Assembly: GCF_000304315.1 (NCBI RefSeq)
Contig: NC_018485.1
Location: forward strand, 2,760,501-2,824,500
DNA length: 64,000 bases
Source: Methylocystis sp. SC2
GTDB lineage: Bacteria > Pseudomonadota > Alphaproteobacteria > Rhizobiales > Beijerinckiaceae
Direction of reading: 5' to 3'
Shown here: in pieces, positions 53,701-62,358 of the stretch
How positions within the stretch are numbered: the first letter of the stretch is position 1
Layout of the letters: every line of letters starts with the position of its first letter
The notes under the pieces: model-generated
Databases searched by the model: none
Told to the model about the DNA's origin: nothing
What the model saw: the letters and a program-made list of their open reading frames with translations, nothing else
Program-made: the position numbers and the translations under genes

Positions 53701-54486
53701 CTAACTCTTGGCGTCGATCGCGCGCGGTTCTCCCGATGGGAGCGTATCGGCGTCGTCTTTGAGGTCGACGCCGGTCAGCTGGCGTCGGCGCGATTCGTTG
53801 CAAAGGTAAAGAAGCTTGCGCGCGGCGTCGTCGTAAGAGAGGCCCTGAGGGCGGATATTCGAGAGGCAGTTGCGCTCGGCGTCGGTGCGGCCGACACGGG
53901 GAGAATAAGTGAGATAGGCGCCCATGCTGTCGGGGGAAGAAAGGCCCGGCCGCTCTCCAATGAGAACAACCGCCAGCCTGGCGCCAAGCGTTTCGCCAAT
54001 GTCATCGCCGAGCGCCACGCGCCCCTGTTCGGCGAGAACGATTGGCGCGACCTTCCACGATGTTTGACAAAGAGATTGCAGCGCTCTTTCGAGCACTGGA
54101 ATTGCGTGCCGGGCGATCGCGCGGGCGGAAAGCCCTTCGGCGATGACGAAGGCGATGTCGTAATCGCCCGCCAGGTGTTTCAGCCGCTCGCGGGATTCTT
54201 CGTCCAGCCTTCGGCCAAGGTCCGGGCGAAGCAGGAAGCTGCGCCGATCGCGCGCGGCGCTCCTGACGCGGACGGCCGTCAGCCCTCGCGACGTCAGTTC
54301 GTCGGAGAGCGCGTCGACATCGAGTCGCTCTTCCACCGCATCGCGCGCTTCGGCATGCGCCAGCTGGAAATCGAGAGTGGCGCGCGTCGTCAGCGCCGCC
54401 CCGGCGCGCGGAAGAAAAATTCTCGCGGGCGTCGCCGAACGCAGCATCGACATCTTATCGAGAGGCGTCGGGCGATCTTCGGCCAT
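53701..54486 (-). CDS. eutC: ethanolamine ammonia-lyase small subunit
   Basis: 261-residue light chain of the adenosylcobalamin-dependent lyase that splits ethanolamine into acetaldehyde and ammonia. Features: FQLAHAEARDAV, DYDIAFVIAEGLSARAI, VVLIGERPGLSSPDSMGAYLTYSPR, and a conserved Cys in AERNCLSNIRPQGLSY. ATG 54486 begins two bases after the eutB stop; the upstream extension of the frame overlaps eutB and is rejected. No eut shell or EutA reactivase genes adjoin. Confidence 0.92.
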   Translation of the reverse strand: MAEDRPTPLDKMSMLRSATPARIFLPRAGAALTTRATLDFQLAHAEARDAVEERLDVDALSDELTSRGLTAVRVRSAARDRRSFLLRPDLGRRLDEESRERLKHLAGDYDIAFVIAEGLSARAIARHAIPVLERALQSLCQTSWKVAPIVLAEQGRVALGDDIGETLGARLAVVLIGERPGLSSPDSMGAYLTYSPRVGRTDAERNCLSNIRPQGLSYDDAARKLLYLCNESRRRQLTGVDLKDDADTLPSGEPRAIDAKS

Positions 54487-54488
54487 CC

Positions 54489-55868
54489 TCAGGCTCTTTC
54501 GAGAAGCGGCGCAAAGGATGCAGGCAGCGCCGGCCCCTGCGCTTCGCCGGGCGCATCCGTCAAACCGACGTCCGCGAGCCATTGCGCGAATTCCGGCGCC
54601 GGCGCCAGATCGAGCATGCGCCGAACGGCGAGCACGTCATGATAGGAGGTGCTTTGGTAGTTCAGCATGACGTCGTCGGCGCCCGGCACGCCCATGACGT
54701 AATTGACGCCGGCGACCGCGAGCAGCGTGAGAATGTCGTCCATATCGTTCTGGTCGGCTTCGGCATGGTTCGTGTAACAGACATCGCAGCCCATCGGCAG
54801 TCCGAGCAGCTTACCGCAGAAATGGTCTTCGAGCGCCGCCCGGGTGATCTGCTTGCCGTCGAAAAGATATTCCGGGCCAATGAACCCGACGACCGTATTG
54901 ATCAGCAGAGGATCGAAGACCCGCGCGACGCCATAGGCGCGCGCCTCCAGCGTTTGCTGATCGCAACTCCAATGGGCGTTCGCGGAAAGCGCCGAACCCT
55001 GGCCGGTCTCAAAATACATGACATTGTCGCCGATCGTTCCGCGCCTGAGCGCCAGCGCCGCCTCGCGCGACTCGCGCAACAACGCGAGGTCGATCCCGAA
55101 GCTGGTGTTGGCGGCCTGGGTGCCGCCGATCGACTGGAACACCAGATCGACGGGCGCGCGTCGCTCCATCAGCCGCAGGGTCGTCGTGACATGGGCGAGC
55201 ACGCAGGATTGCGTCGGAATATTCAGCGTCTCGCGCAATTCGTCGAGCAGGCGCAGGAGTTCGTAGCATTGTTCCGGACTGTCGGAGGCCGGATTGACGC
55301 CGATGACCGCGTCGCCATTGCCGAGGAGAAGCCCGTCGATCGCGCTGGCCAGAACGCCGCGCGCGTCGTCGGTCGGATGGTTCGGCTGAATGCGCGACGA
55401 CAACCGTCCGCGCAGCCCGAGCGTGTTGCGAAATCTGGTGACGACGCGCCGCTTGGCGGCGATCAGGATGAGGTCCTGGTTGCGGCAGATTTTTGAGACC
55501 GCCGCCGCCATTTCAGGCGTCAGCCCGAAGGTCAGAGCGGCGAGCGCCTCCTCATCGGCGGCGTCGGAGAGAAGCCAGTCGCGAAATTCGCCGACGGTGA
55601 GGGAGGCGATCGGCGCGAAGGCGCTCCGATCGTGACTGTCACAGATCAGTCGCGTGACCTCGTCTTCTTCATAGGGAACGAGCGCCTCATTCAGGAATGC
55701 GTTGAGAGGCAGGTCCGCGAGCGCCATCTGCGCGGCGACGCGCTCGGCCGCGCTCGCCGCGGCGATTCCGGCGAGGCAATCTCCCGAACGCAGCGGAGTG
55801 GCCTTCGCCATCAGCGATTTGAGATCGGGAAAATTGTAGCGCGTTCCGCGAATCGTCGTCCCATACAT
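54489..55868 (-). CDS. eutB: ethanolamine ammonia-lyase large subunit
   Basis: 459-residue catalytic subunit. It contains KICRNQDLILIAAKRRV, GRLSSRIQPNHPTDD, DAVIGVNPASDSPEQ, VFQSIGGTQAANTSFGI, FETGQGSALSANAHWSCDQQTLEARAYG, and LPMGCDVCYTNHAEADQNDM, a pattern typical of EutB. It binds ethanolamine and, with EutC, adenosylcobalamin. GAGG lies seven bases before the ATG. It is transcribed away from the phosphotransferase gene. The lyase would release acetaldehyde into the cytoplasm, since no microcompartment genes are seen. Confidence 0.94.
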   Translation of the reverse strand: MYGTTIRGTRYNFPDLKSLMAKATPLRSGDCLAGIAAASAAERVAAQMALADLPLNAFLNEALVPYEEDEVTRLICDSHDRSAFAPIASLTVGEFRDWLLSDAADEEALAALTFGLTPEMAAAVSKICRNQDLILIAAKRRVVTRFRNTLGLRGRLSSRIQPNHPTDDARGVLASAIDGLLLGNGDAVIGVNPASDSPEQCYELLRLLDELRETLNIPTQSCVLAHVTTTLRLMERRAPVDLVFQSIGGTQAANTSFGIDLALLRESREAALALRRGTIGDNVMYFETGQGSALSANAHWSCDQQTLEARAYGVARVFDPLLINTVVGFIGPEYLFDGKQITRAALEDHFCGKLLGLPMGCDVCYTNHAEADQNDMDDILTLLAVAGVNYVMGVPGADDVMLNYQSTSYHDVLAVRRMLDLAPAPEFAQWLADVGLTDAPGEAQGPALPASFAPLLERA

Positions 55869-56028
55869 GGCTCGACCTCGAAGGACCGTTTCTCAAGGCT
55901 AGGGCGCCGATGCCGACATGTCACCTTGCGGCCCTATGGTTTTCCCCAGCGCCGTCGCTGCCCATGGCCTTTGCGCCCGGTCCGCATATACTGGCGAAGT
56001 CAAAGTTTGTTTCGTCCCGCCGGAGCCG
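55869..56028. promoter_or_regulatory. divergent promoter region between eutB and phosphotransferase genes
   Basis: 160 bp between the two divergent starts. It should hold both promoters. No riboswitch or clear operator was recognised by eye, including no B12-box consensus. The open plus-strand frame beginning at 55918 is not needed: ATG 56029 has GGAG three to four bases upstream. Confidence 0.4.
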
Positions 56029-56919
56029 ATGTCAGCCCCTACCGCAGACCCCGAAACGTTTATACGCGCGCTACCGCTCTGGCGCGGGCCGATCGACATC
56101 GCGCCTTTGCTCGGCGGCATCACGAACAAGAACTACATCGTCATCGACGGCGGCCGTCGCGTCGTCGTTCGCCTTGGCGGCGACATTCCGGTCCATGGCG
56201 TCATGCGGTTCAATGAACTGGCCGCCAGCAGGGCCGCGGGCGCCGCCGGCGTGTCGCCGAAAGTTCTTTATTCGGCGCCGATGGCGCTGGCGCTCGAATT
56301 TATTTCCGGCCGTACTTACAACGCTGAGGACGTGTGTCAAAACCGCAAACGCTGCGTCGATCTCATCAAACGCGTGCATCACGAGGTCGCGCGGCATTTG
56401 CGCGGGCCGACTCTGGCTTTTAACGTCTTTCATATCATTCGCGACTACGCCCATACGCTTGTCGAGGACAAAAGCCGGATATCGGGGGAACTGCCCCGTC
56501 TGCTCGCCGCCGGCGAGGCTTTGGAAAAGGCGACGGGCCCCATCGATCTCGTTTTTGGCCATAATGATCTCCTCGCCGCCAATTTCATCGATGACGGGCG
56601 CCGTCTCTGGCTCGTCGACTGGGATTATGCCGGATGGAATACGCCGCTCTTCGATCTTGGCGGGCTCTCATCCAACAATGGCTTCAACGTCGCGGACGAT
56701 GAGGCGATGCTCGAAGAATATTTCGAAGCGCCTGCGACCGACGCGCTGCGCCGGCGGTTCAAGGCGATGCTGTGCGCCTCGCTCTTGCGCGAAACGCTTT
56801 GGAGCCTTGTCTCGGAAAGCCGGTCCACGATCGATTTCGACTATGTCGGCTATTCCGATCAAAACATGAGTCGTTTCGAGGCCGCCTGGGCGGCGTTCCA
56901 GCAGATGGAAATCGCATGA
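56029..56919 (+). CDS. choline/ethanolamine kinase-like phosphotransferase
   Basis: 296-residue APH/choline-kinase-fold protein. Family motifs: LLGGITNKNYIV near the N terminus, VVRLGGD with the ATP Lys region replaced, the catalytic loop LVFGHNDLLAANFI (HNDL), and the metal site LWLVDWDYAGWNTPLFDLG. It probably phosphorylates a small amino alcohol such as choline or ethanolamine. It lies beside eutBC and overlaps the next gene by 4 bp, suggesting shared amine metabolism. Confidence 0.85.
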   Translation: MSAPTADPETFIRALPLWRGPIDIAPLLGGITNKNYIVIDGGRRVVVRLGGDIPVHGVMRFNELAASRAAGAAGVSPKVLYSAPMALALEFISGRTYNAEDVCQNRKRCVDLIKRVHHEVARHLRGPTLAFNVFHIIRDYAHTLVEDKSRISGELPRLLAAGEALEKATGPIDLVFGHNDLLAANFIDDGRRLWLVDWDYAGWNTPLFDLGGLSSNNGFNVADDEAMLEEYFEAPATDALRRRFKAMLCASLLRETLWSLVSESRSTIDFDYVGYSDQNMSRFEAAWAAFQQMEIA

Positions 56920-59363
56920 CAGAGCTCCCTCGAAGCGCGCAGATTGTCGTTATCGGCGGGGGCATTGTCGGCTGCTCGGTCGCCTATCATCTCGCCAAAC
57001 GCGGCGTCGAGACGCTGCTGCTGGAGCGATCCCAACTGACGTCGGGTTCGACATGGCACGCCGCGGGACTGATCGGCCAGTTGCGCACCAACGCCAATAT
57101 TACGAAGCTCCTTGGGTATTCGGTGGAGCTTTACGATCGGCTCGAAGCGGAGACGGGCTATGCGACGGGCTGGCGGCGCAATGGCGGGCTGCGTCTCGCC
57201 TGCAACGCCGACCGATGGATCGAGGTCAAACGCCAGGCCACTTCGGCAAGAAGCTTCGGTCTGGAGATGCAGCTCCTGAGCGCCAAGGAGGCGCAGGCGC
57301 TCTGGCCGCTGATGAATGTCGATGACGTCGTCGGCGCGGCCTTCCTGCCCACCGACGGTCAGGCCAATCCGTCAGACATCACCCAGGCGCTGGCGAAGGG
57401 CGCACGGCTCGCCGGCGCGAAGCTGATCGAGGGCGTCGTCGTCAGCAACTTCATCATCGAGAACGAACGCGTGCGCGGCGTCGTCACAAACCGCGGCGCC
57501 GTCGCTTGCGAAAAGCTGGTGCTCTGCGCCGGCCTTTGGACCCAGCCGCTCGCGGCGCGCGCCGGCGTCGCCATTCCGCTCTCGGCGGTTCACCATCAAT
57601 ATCTCGTGACCGAAAAAATCGAGGGCGTGACCAGCGATCTGCCGACGCTGCGCGACCCGGATCGGCTGACCTATTACAAGGAGGAGGTCGGCGGCCTCGT
57701 CATGGGCGGCTATGAGCCCAATCCCGTGCCCTGGTCGTCGGGCGCCGTGCCCGAGGATTTCGCCTTTCGGCTTCTCGAAGACGATTGGGATCATTTCGAG
57801 CCGATCATGAATCTGGCGCTCGGCCGCGTGCCGGCGCTCGCCGAGGCCGGCGTCAAGCAGATGATCAACGGCCTCGAAAGCTTCACCCCCGACGGCAACT
57901 GGATGATCGGCGAGGCGCCCGAGGTAAGGAATTTCTTCGTCGGCGCGGGTTTTAACGCCTTCGGCATCGCGTCAGCCGGCGGCGCCGGCATGGCGCTCGC
58001 CGAATGGGCGGCGGACGGCGAACAGCCCTTCGATCTCTGGCCCGTCGATATCCGCCGCTTCGGGGCGCCGCATCGGGATCCGAATTGGGTGCGGGTGCGG
58101 ACGCTCGAAGCCTACGCCCGCCACTACAGCATCGCCTGGCCCTTTGAGGAGTTCACGTCGGGCCGGCCGCTGCGGCGCTCGCCGCTCTACGACCGGCTCA
58201 AGGCGAAGGGCGCCTGCTTCGGCGAAAAGATGGGCTTTGAACGGCCGAACTGGTTCGCCGATTTGAATGCCGGCGAGGAGCCGCGCGATCGCTATTCCCT
58301 CGGCCGGCCCGGCTGGTTCGACGCCGTCGGACGCGAGCATCGCGCCTGCCGCGAAGCCGCGGCGCTGTTCGACCAGACGAGCTTCGCCAAGGCGCTCCTC
58401 GTCGGCAAGGACGCCGAAGCGGCGCTCTCCTGGATCGCCGCCAATAATATCGCCAAGCCGCCGGGCGCCGTCGCCTATACCCAGCTGTTGAATCGCAAGG
58501 GCGGCATCGAATGCGATCTGACGATCACGCGGCTGGCGAGCGACCGCTTCTATGTCGTGACCGGGACGGCCTTCGGAACGCATGACTTCGACTGGATCAG
58601 GCGATCGATTCCTCAAGGATTGGACGCGACCCTCGTCGACGTCACTTCGGCGAATTCCGTGCTGGCGTTGATGGGTCCGCGCGCCCGCGACATTCTGCAA
58701 TCCTGCTGCGACGATGATTTGTCGAGCGCCGGTTTTCCTTTCATGAGCGCCCGCGACATCCGTCTGGCCGGCGCGCCGGTGTTGGCGATCCGCGTGACCT
58801 ATGTCGGCGAACTCGGCTGGGAGCTTCATATCCCTGTCGAATTCGCCGTCTCCGTCTATGACGCGCTCACCCAGGCGGGCGCGCCGTTCGGACTTGTCGA
58901 CGCCGGCTACCGGGCGATCGAATCGCTGCGTATCGAGAAGGGCTACCGCGCTTGGGGCGCCGATATCGGGCCGGATCATACGCCCCCGATGGCCGGCCTG
59001 GACTTCGCCGTGAAGATGAAATCCTGCGCGCCATTTCAAGGGAGAGAAGCGCTTGTTGAGGCCGCGAGCGCGCCCTTGCCGCGCCTTCTTGCCGGCTTCG
59101 TTGTCGATGACCCTGACACCACGCTGCTCGGGCGCGAGACGATCTATCGCAATGGCGCGCGCGTCGGCTGGTTATCCAGCGGCGGCTATGGCTATTCGAT
59201 CGGTAAGGCGATCGGTTATGGCTATGTTCGAAACGCCGACGGCGTCGATCCGACTTTTGTGCTCACTGGCGACTATCAGCTCGAAATCGCCGGCGAGCGC
59301 CGGCCGGCAAGCGTTTCGCTTTCGCCGTTCTATGACCCGAAAGGCAAACGCATCCGCGGCTAG
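56916..59363 (+). CDS. FAD-dependent oxidoreductase fused to GcvT-type folate domain
   Basis: 815 residues. The N-terminal FAD domain has VVIGGGIVGCSVAYHLAKRG (GxGxxG) and GSTWHAAGLIG, typical of DMGDH/sarcosine-dehydrogenase-like enzymes. From about 450 a GcvT/aminomethyltransferase region follows: LNRKGGIECDLTITRL, GTHDFDWIRR, YVGELGWELHIPVEFAVSVYDAL and GYRAIESLRIEKGYRAWG. Such fusions remove N-methyl groups from glycine-type or methylated amino acids and pass formaldehyde units to tetrahydrofolate. The substrate is open: dimethylglycine, sarcosine or another methylated amine. It starts inside the kinase stop (ATGA). Confidence 0.9.
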   Translation: MTELPRSAQIVVIGGGIVGCSVAYHLAKRGVETLLLERSQLTSGSTWHAAGLIGQLRTNANITKLLGYSVELYDRLEAETGYATGWRRNGGLRLACNADRWIEVKRQATSARSFGLEMQLLSAKEAQALWPLMNVDDVVGAAFLPTDGQANPSDITQALAKGARLAGAKLIEGVVVSNFIIENERVRGVVTNRGAVACEKLVLCAGLWTQPLAARAGVAIPLSAVHHQYLVTEKIEGVTSDLPTLRDPDRLTYYKEEVGGLVMGGYEPNPVPWSSGAVPEDFAFRLLEDDWDHFEPIMNLALGRVPALAEAGVKQMINGLESFTPDGNWMIGEAPEVRNFFVGAGFNAFGIASAGGAGMALAEWAADGEQPFDLWPVDIRRFGAPHRDPNWVRVRTLEAYARHYSIAWPFEEFTSGRPLRRSPLYDRLKAKGACFGEKMGFERPNWFADLNAGEEPRDRYSLGRPGWFDAVGREHRACREAAALFDQTSFAKALLVGKDAEAALSWIAANNIAKPPGAVAYTQLLNRKGGIECDLTITRLASDRFYVVTGTAFGTHDFDWIRRSIPQGLDATLVDVTSANSVLALMGPRARDILQSCCDDDLSSAGFPFMSARDIRLAGAPVLAIRVTYVGELGWELHIPVEFAVSVYDALTQAGAPFGLVDAGYRAIESLRIEKGYRAWGADIGPDHTPPMAGLDFAVKMKSCAPFQGREALVEAASAPLPRLLAGFVVDDPDTTLLGRETIYRNGARVGWLSSGGYGYSIGKAIGYGYVRNADGVDPTFVLTGDYQLEIAGERRPASVSLSPFYDPKGKRIRG

Positions 59364-59372
59364 CCGCTGCGC

Positions 59373-60614
59373 CTACGCTTCAAGCGAATGGCCGACGTCG
59401 GCGGCGCCACGGAGGTTGCGCGGCGCGCGAAACGTCGAGATCGTTTCCTCAACGGCGTCGAGCGCGAGATCGAGGTCGTCTTGCGAAATGACGAAAGGCG
59501 GCGCCAGCCGAACGACCGTATGATGCGTCGCGGTCGTCAGCACGCCCTTGTTGAGCAGGCTTTCGCAGATTTCCCGCGCGCTGGCATAGCGCGGGTCGAT
59601 GTCGACGCCGGCCCATAGGCCGCGCCCGCGGACTTCGCTGATCGCCGGGGCGCGCACTCCGTGCAGCCGTTGCAGCATTCTGGCGCCAAGCGCCTGGCTG
59701 CGTTCGACCAGCCGCTCGTCACGAAGGACATGCAGCGCCTCTAAACCGACGGCGGCGGCAAGCGCATTGCCGCCGAAGGTCGATCCGTGCGAGCCGGGCG
59801 TGAAGACATCCATGACTTCGCGCTTCGCGACAAAGGCGGAGACGGGCAGCACGCCGCCGCCGAGCGCCTTTCCCAGCATGACGCCGTCGGGAAGGACATT
59901 CTCATGCTCAAAGGCGAACCAGGCGCCGCTGCGCCCCAAACCTGATTGAATTTCGTCCAGCAGCAGCAAGACGCCGCGCGCGTCGCACAGTCGGCGCAGC
60001 CCCGCGAGCCAGCCGTCCGGCGGCACGATGACGCCCGCCTCGCCCTGGATCGGCTCGACGAGAATGGCCGCCGTGTCTGGTGTGACGGCGGCTTCGAACG
60101 CCGCGAGATCCCCAAAGGCCGCCGCGCGAAAACCCGGCATGAATGGGCCAAAGCCGTCCCGATACTCGCGTTCCGAGGAGAAGCTGATGATCGCAGTGGT
60201 GCGGCCATGGAAATTGCCGGCGGCGACGACGATCTCCGGACTGGCGATCCCTTTGACGCGATTGCCCCAGCGACGCGCCGCCTTGATCGCCGTCTCCACG
60301 GCCTCGGCCCCCGAATTCATTGGCAGAGCGGCGTCGAGCCCGGTGACTTTGCACAGTTCGTCGAGAAATGGGCCGAGCTTGTCATTGAAAAAGGCGCGGG
60401 AAGGCACGGCGAGCCGCTGCGCCTGCTCTGCCAGCTTTGCGAGAATCCGGGGATGCGCGTGACCGAGGCTCACGGCTGAATAGGCGCTCATCATGTCGAT
60501 GTAGCGCCGGCCTTCGACATCCCACAAATATGCGCCCTCTCCGCGCGTGAGCATGACGGGCAGAGGGTCGTAGTTGGGCGCGACGTGGGGGTTCCTGAAC
60601 GTGGAGCGATCCAT
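59373..60614 (-). CDS. class III aminotransferase (ornithine/lysine omega-aminotransferase-like)
   Basis: 413-residue PLP enzyme with strong similarity to ornithine aminotransferase (RocD): NYDPLPVMLTRGEGAYLWDVEGRRYID, SAYSAVSLGHAHP, MNSGAEAVETAIKAARRWG, FHGRT, ILVEPIQGEAGVIVPPDGWL, LLLLDEIQSGLGRSG, catalytic Lys in MLGKALGGG, and STFGGNALAAAV. It could act on ornithine or, by context with AmaB- and HglS-like genes, on the epsilon-amine of lysine or on 2-aminoadipate. An in-frame ATG at 60680 would add 22 residues and leave only 61 bp for the divergent promoter. Neither start has a strong ribosome site. Confidence 0.88.
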   Translation of the reverse strand: MDRSTFRNPHVAPNYDPLPVMLTRGEGAYLWDVEGRRYIDMMSAYSAVSLGHAHPRILAKLAEQAQRLAVPSRAFFNDKLGPFLDELCKVTGLDAALPMNSGAEAVETAIKAARRWGNRVKGIASPEIVVAAGNFHGRTTAIISFSSEREYRDGFGPFMPGFRAAAFGDLAAFEAAVTPDTAAILVEPIQGEAGVIVPPDGWLAGLRRLCDARGVLLLLDEIQSGLGRSGAWFAFEHENVLPDGVMLGKALGGGVLPVSAFVAKREVMDVFTPGSHGSTFGGNALAAAVGLEALHVLRDERLVERSQALGARMLQRLHGVRAPAISEVRGRGLWAGVDIDPRYASAREICESLLNKGVLTTATHHTVVRLAPPFVISQDDLDLALDAVEETISTFRAPRNLRGAADVGHSLEA

Positions 60615-60741
60615 TTCCGAGAGCTTTTCGCGCGCATCCGCATTAGATAGATGCGTGCGGGCATTTGCGTGATTATGCATACATAGGAAGACGCAACCAT
60701 GGCGCCAGCCGCGTAAGCCTGGGCGAACAACGGGAGGCGAA
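60615..60741. promoter_or_regulatory. divergent promoter region between aminotransferase and aldehyde dehydrogenase
   Basis: About 127 bp with AT-rich TAGATAGATGCG and GATTATGCATACAT stretches, plausible promoter parts in either direction. GGGAGG lies just before the dehydrogenase ATG at 60742. No regulator site could be named. Confidence 0.45.
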
Positions 60742-62280
60742 ATGGAGTCGCGCGTTCCGCAGGCCAATATTTCCGCTGAAACTGCAGCCATTCTCAATGG
60801 TTTCGGGGTAAGATCGCAGGTCTTCGAGCGCGGCGCGCTGACCACGCGCTCGCCGATCACCGGCGAGATCATCGCGCGCGTCGAGACCGCTAATTCAGCA
60901 ATTGCTCAGCAGACCATCGCGCGCGCCGACGATGCGTTTCGCGTCTGGCGCAACGTTCCGGCGCCGCGCCGCGGCGAATTCGTGCGCTTGCTCGGCGAAG
61001 AGCTGAGAGCGGCCAAGACCGAGCTGGGGCGGCTCGTCACGATCGAGGCCGGCAAAATCACGACAGAGGGTCTCGGCGAAGTCCAGGAGATGATCGACAT
61101 CTGCGATTTCGCGGTCGGCCTGTCGCGTCAGCTTTACGGCTTGACCATCGCCACGGAGCGCCGCGGCCACCGGATGATGGAGACCTGGCGCCCGCTCGGC
61201 GTCGTCGGAGTCATCACCAGCTTCAACTTTCCTGTCGCCGTCTGGGCCTGGAACGCGGCGCTTGCGCTCGTCTGCGGAAATACGCTGGTTTGGAAGCCTT
61301 CGGAAAAGACCCCGCTTGTCGCTCTGGCGACGCAGGCGCTGGTCGCGCGCGCCGCGGCGCGTTTCGGCGAGGCTCCTGACGGGCTTTCAAATCTCCTCAT
61401 GGGCGGCCGCGACATCGGCGAAGCGCTCGTTGAGGACGCGCGCGTTCAACTCGTTTCGGCGACCGGATCGACGGCGATGGGCCGCGCCGTCGCGCCGCGC
61501 CTCGCGTCTCGCTTTGCGCGATCGATTCTGGAGCTTGGCGGCAACAACGCCGCTGTCGTATGCGCCTCCGCGTCCCTCGATCTCGCCGTTCGGGCGATCG
61601 CCTTCGCGGCGATGGGCACGGCCGGCCAGCGATGCACGACGCTGCGGCGGCTGATCGTGCATGAAGAGGTCTACGACGCGCTTCTCGCGCGGCTCAGGCG
61701 CGCTTACGCCTCAGTTTCAGTTGGCGATCCGCGTGACGGCGCCTCGCTCGTCGGGCCGCTCATCGACAAGAGCGCCTATGACGCGATGTGCGCCGCGCTC
61801 GACGAGGCGCGCGGCGCGGGCGGCGTCATTCTCGGCGGCGAGCGCGCGCTTGCTGAAAAACATCCCAGCGCCTTCTACGTGCGCCCGGCCCTCGTCGAAA
61901 TGCCGGGGCAGACGGATGTCGTGCGGCGGGAGACGTTCGCGCCCATCCTCTATGTGCTGAAGTTCCGCAGCCTCGACGAGGCGATCCAACTGAATAATGG
62001 CGTGGCGCATGGCCTTGCGTCATCGATCTTCACCGCGCGTCTCGACGAAGCCGAGCGCTTCATGGCGGCTGACGGGTCGGATTGCGGCATTGTGAACGTC
62101 AACATCGGGCCGTCCGGCGCCGAGATCGGCGGCGCCTTCGGCGGCGAGAAGGATACGGGCGGCGGTCGCGAGGCGGGATCGGATTGCTGGAAGTTCTATA
62201 TGCGCCGCGCCACCAACACGATCAATTTTTCAGGGGAGCTGCCGCTCGCCCAGGGCGTCAAATTCGATCTCGCGACTTAG
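60742..62280 (+). CDS. amaB: aldehyde dehydrogenase, ALDH7-like (L-piperideine-6-carboxylate/aminoadipate semialdehyde dehydrogenase)
   Basis: 512-residue ALDH. Catalytic Cys298 in GQRCTTLRRLIVH and Glu264 in ILELGGNNAA; NAD region SFNFPVAVWAWNAALALVCGNTLVWKPSEKT and STAMGRAV. The C terminus with FGGEKDTGGGREAGSDCWKFYMRRATNTINFSGELPLAQGV is characteristic of the antiquitin/AmaB (ALDH7) group, which oxidises alpha-aminoadipate semialdehyde (P6C) to 2-aminoadipate in lysine breakdown. The neighbouring HglS-like gene supports this. Osmolyte aldehydes are the alternative. Confidence 0.88.
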   Translation: MESRVPQANISAETAAILNGFGVRSQVFERGALTTRSPITGEIIARVETANSAIAQQTIARADDAFRVWRNVPAPRRGEFVRLLGEELRAAKTELGRLVTIEAGKITTEGLGEVQEMIDICDFAVGLSRQLYGLTIATERRGHRMMETWRPLGVVGVITSFNFPVAVWAWNAALALVCGNTLVWKPSEKTPLVALATQALVARAAARFGEAPDGLSNLLMGGRDIGEALVEDARVQLVSATGSTAMGRAVAPRLASRFARSILELGGNNAAVVCASASLDLAVRAIAFAAMGTAGQRCTTLRRLIVHEEVYDALLARLRRAYASVSVGDPRDGASLVGPLIDKSAYDAMCAALDEARGAGGVILGGERALAEKHPSAFYVRPALVEMPGQTDVVRRETFAPILYVLKFRSLDEAIQLNNGVAHGLASSIFTARLDEAERFMAADGSDCGIVNVNIGPSGAEIGGAFGGEKDTGGGREAGSDCWKFYMRRATNTINFSGELPLAQGVKFDLAT

Positions 62281-62358
62281 CCGCAGCGTCGCTATGCGAT
62301 GATTTCCGGACGCCGGCGACTTACATATGGGGAGCAACCATCGACGGTCGGAGCTGCG

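Noticed and set aside
57972..59039. 355-residue minus-strand frame opposite the FAD-GcvT gene
   Set aside because: Antisense shadow of a well-supported gene.
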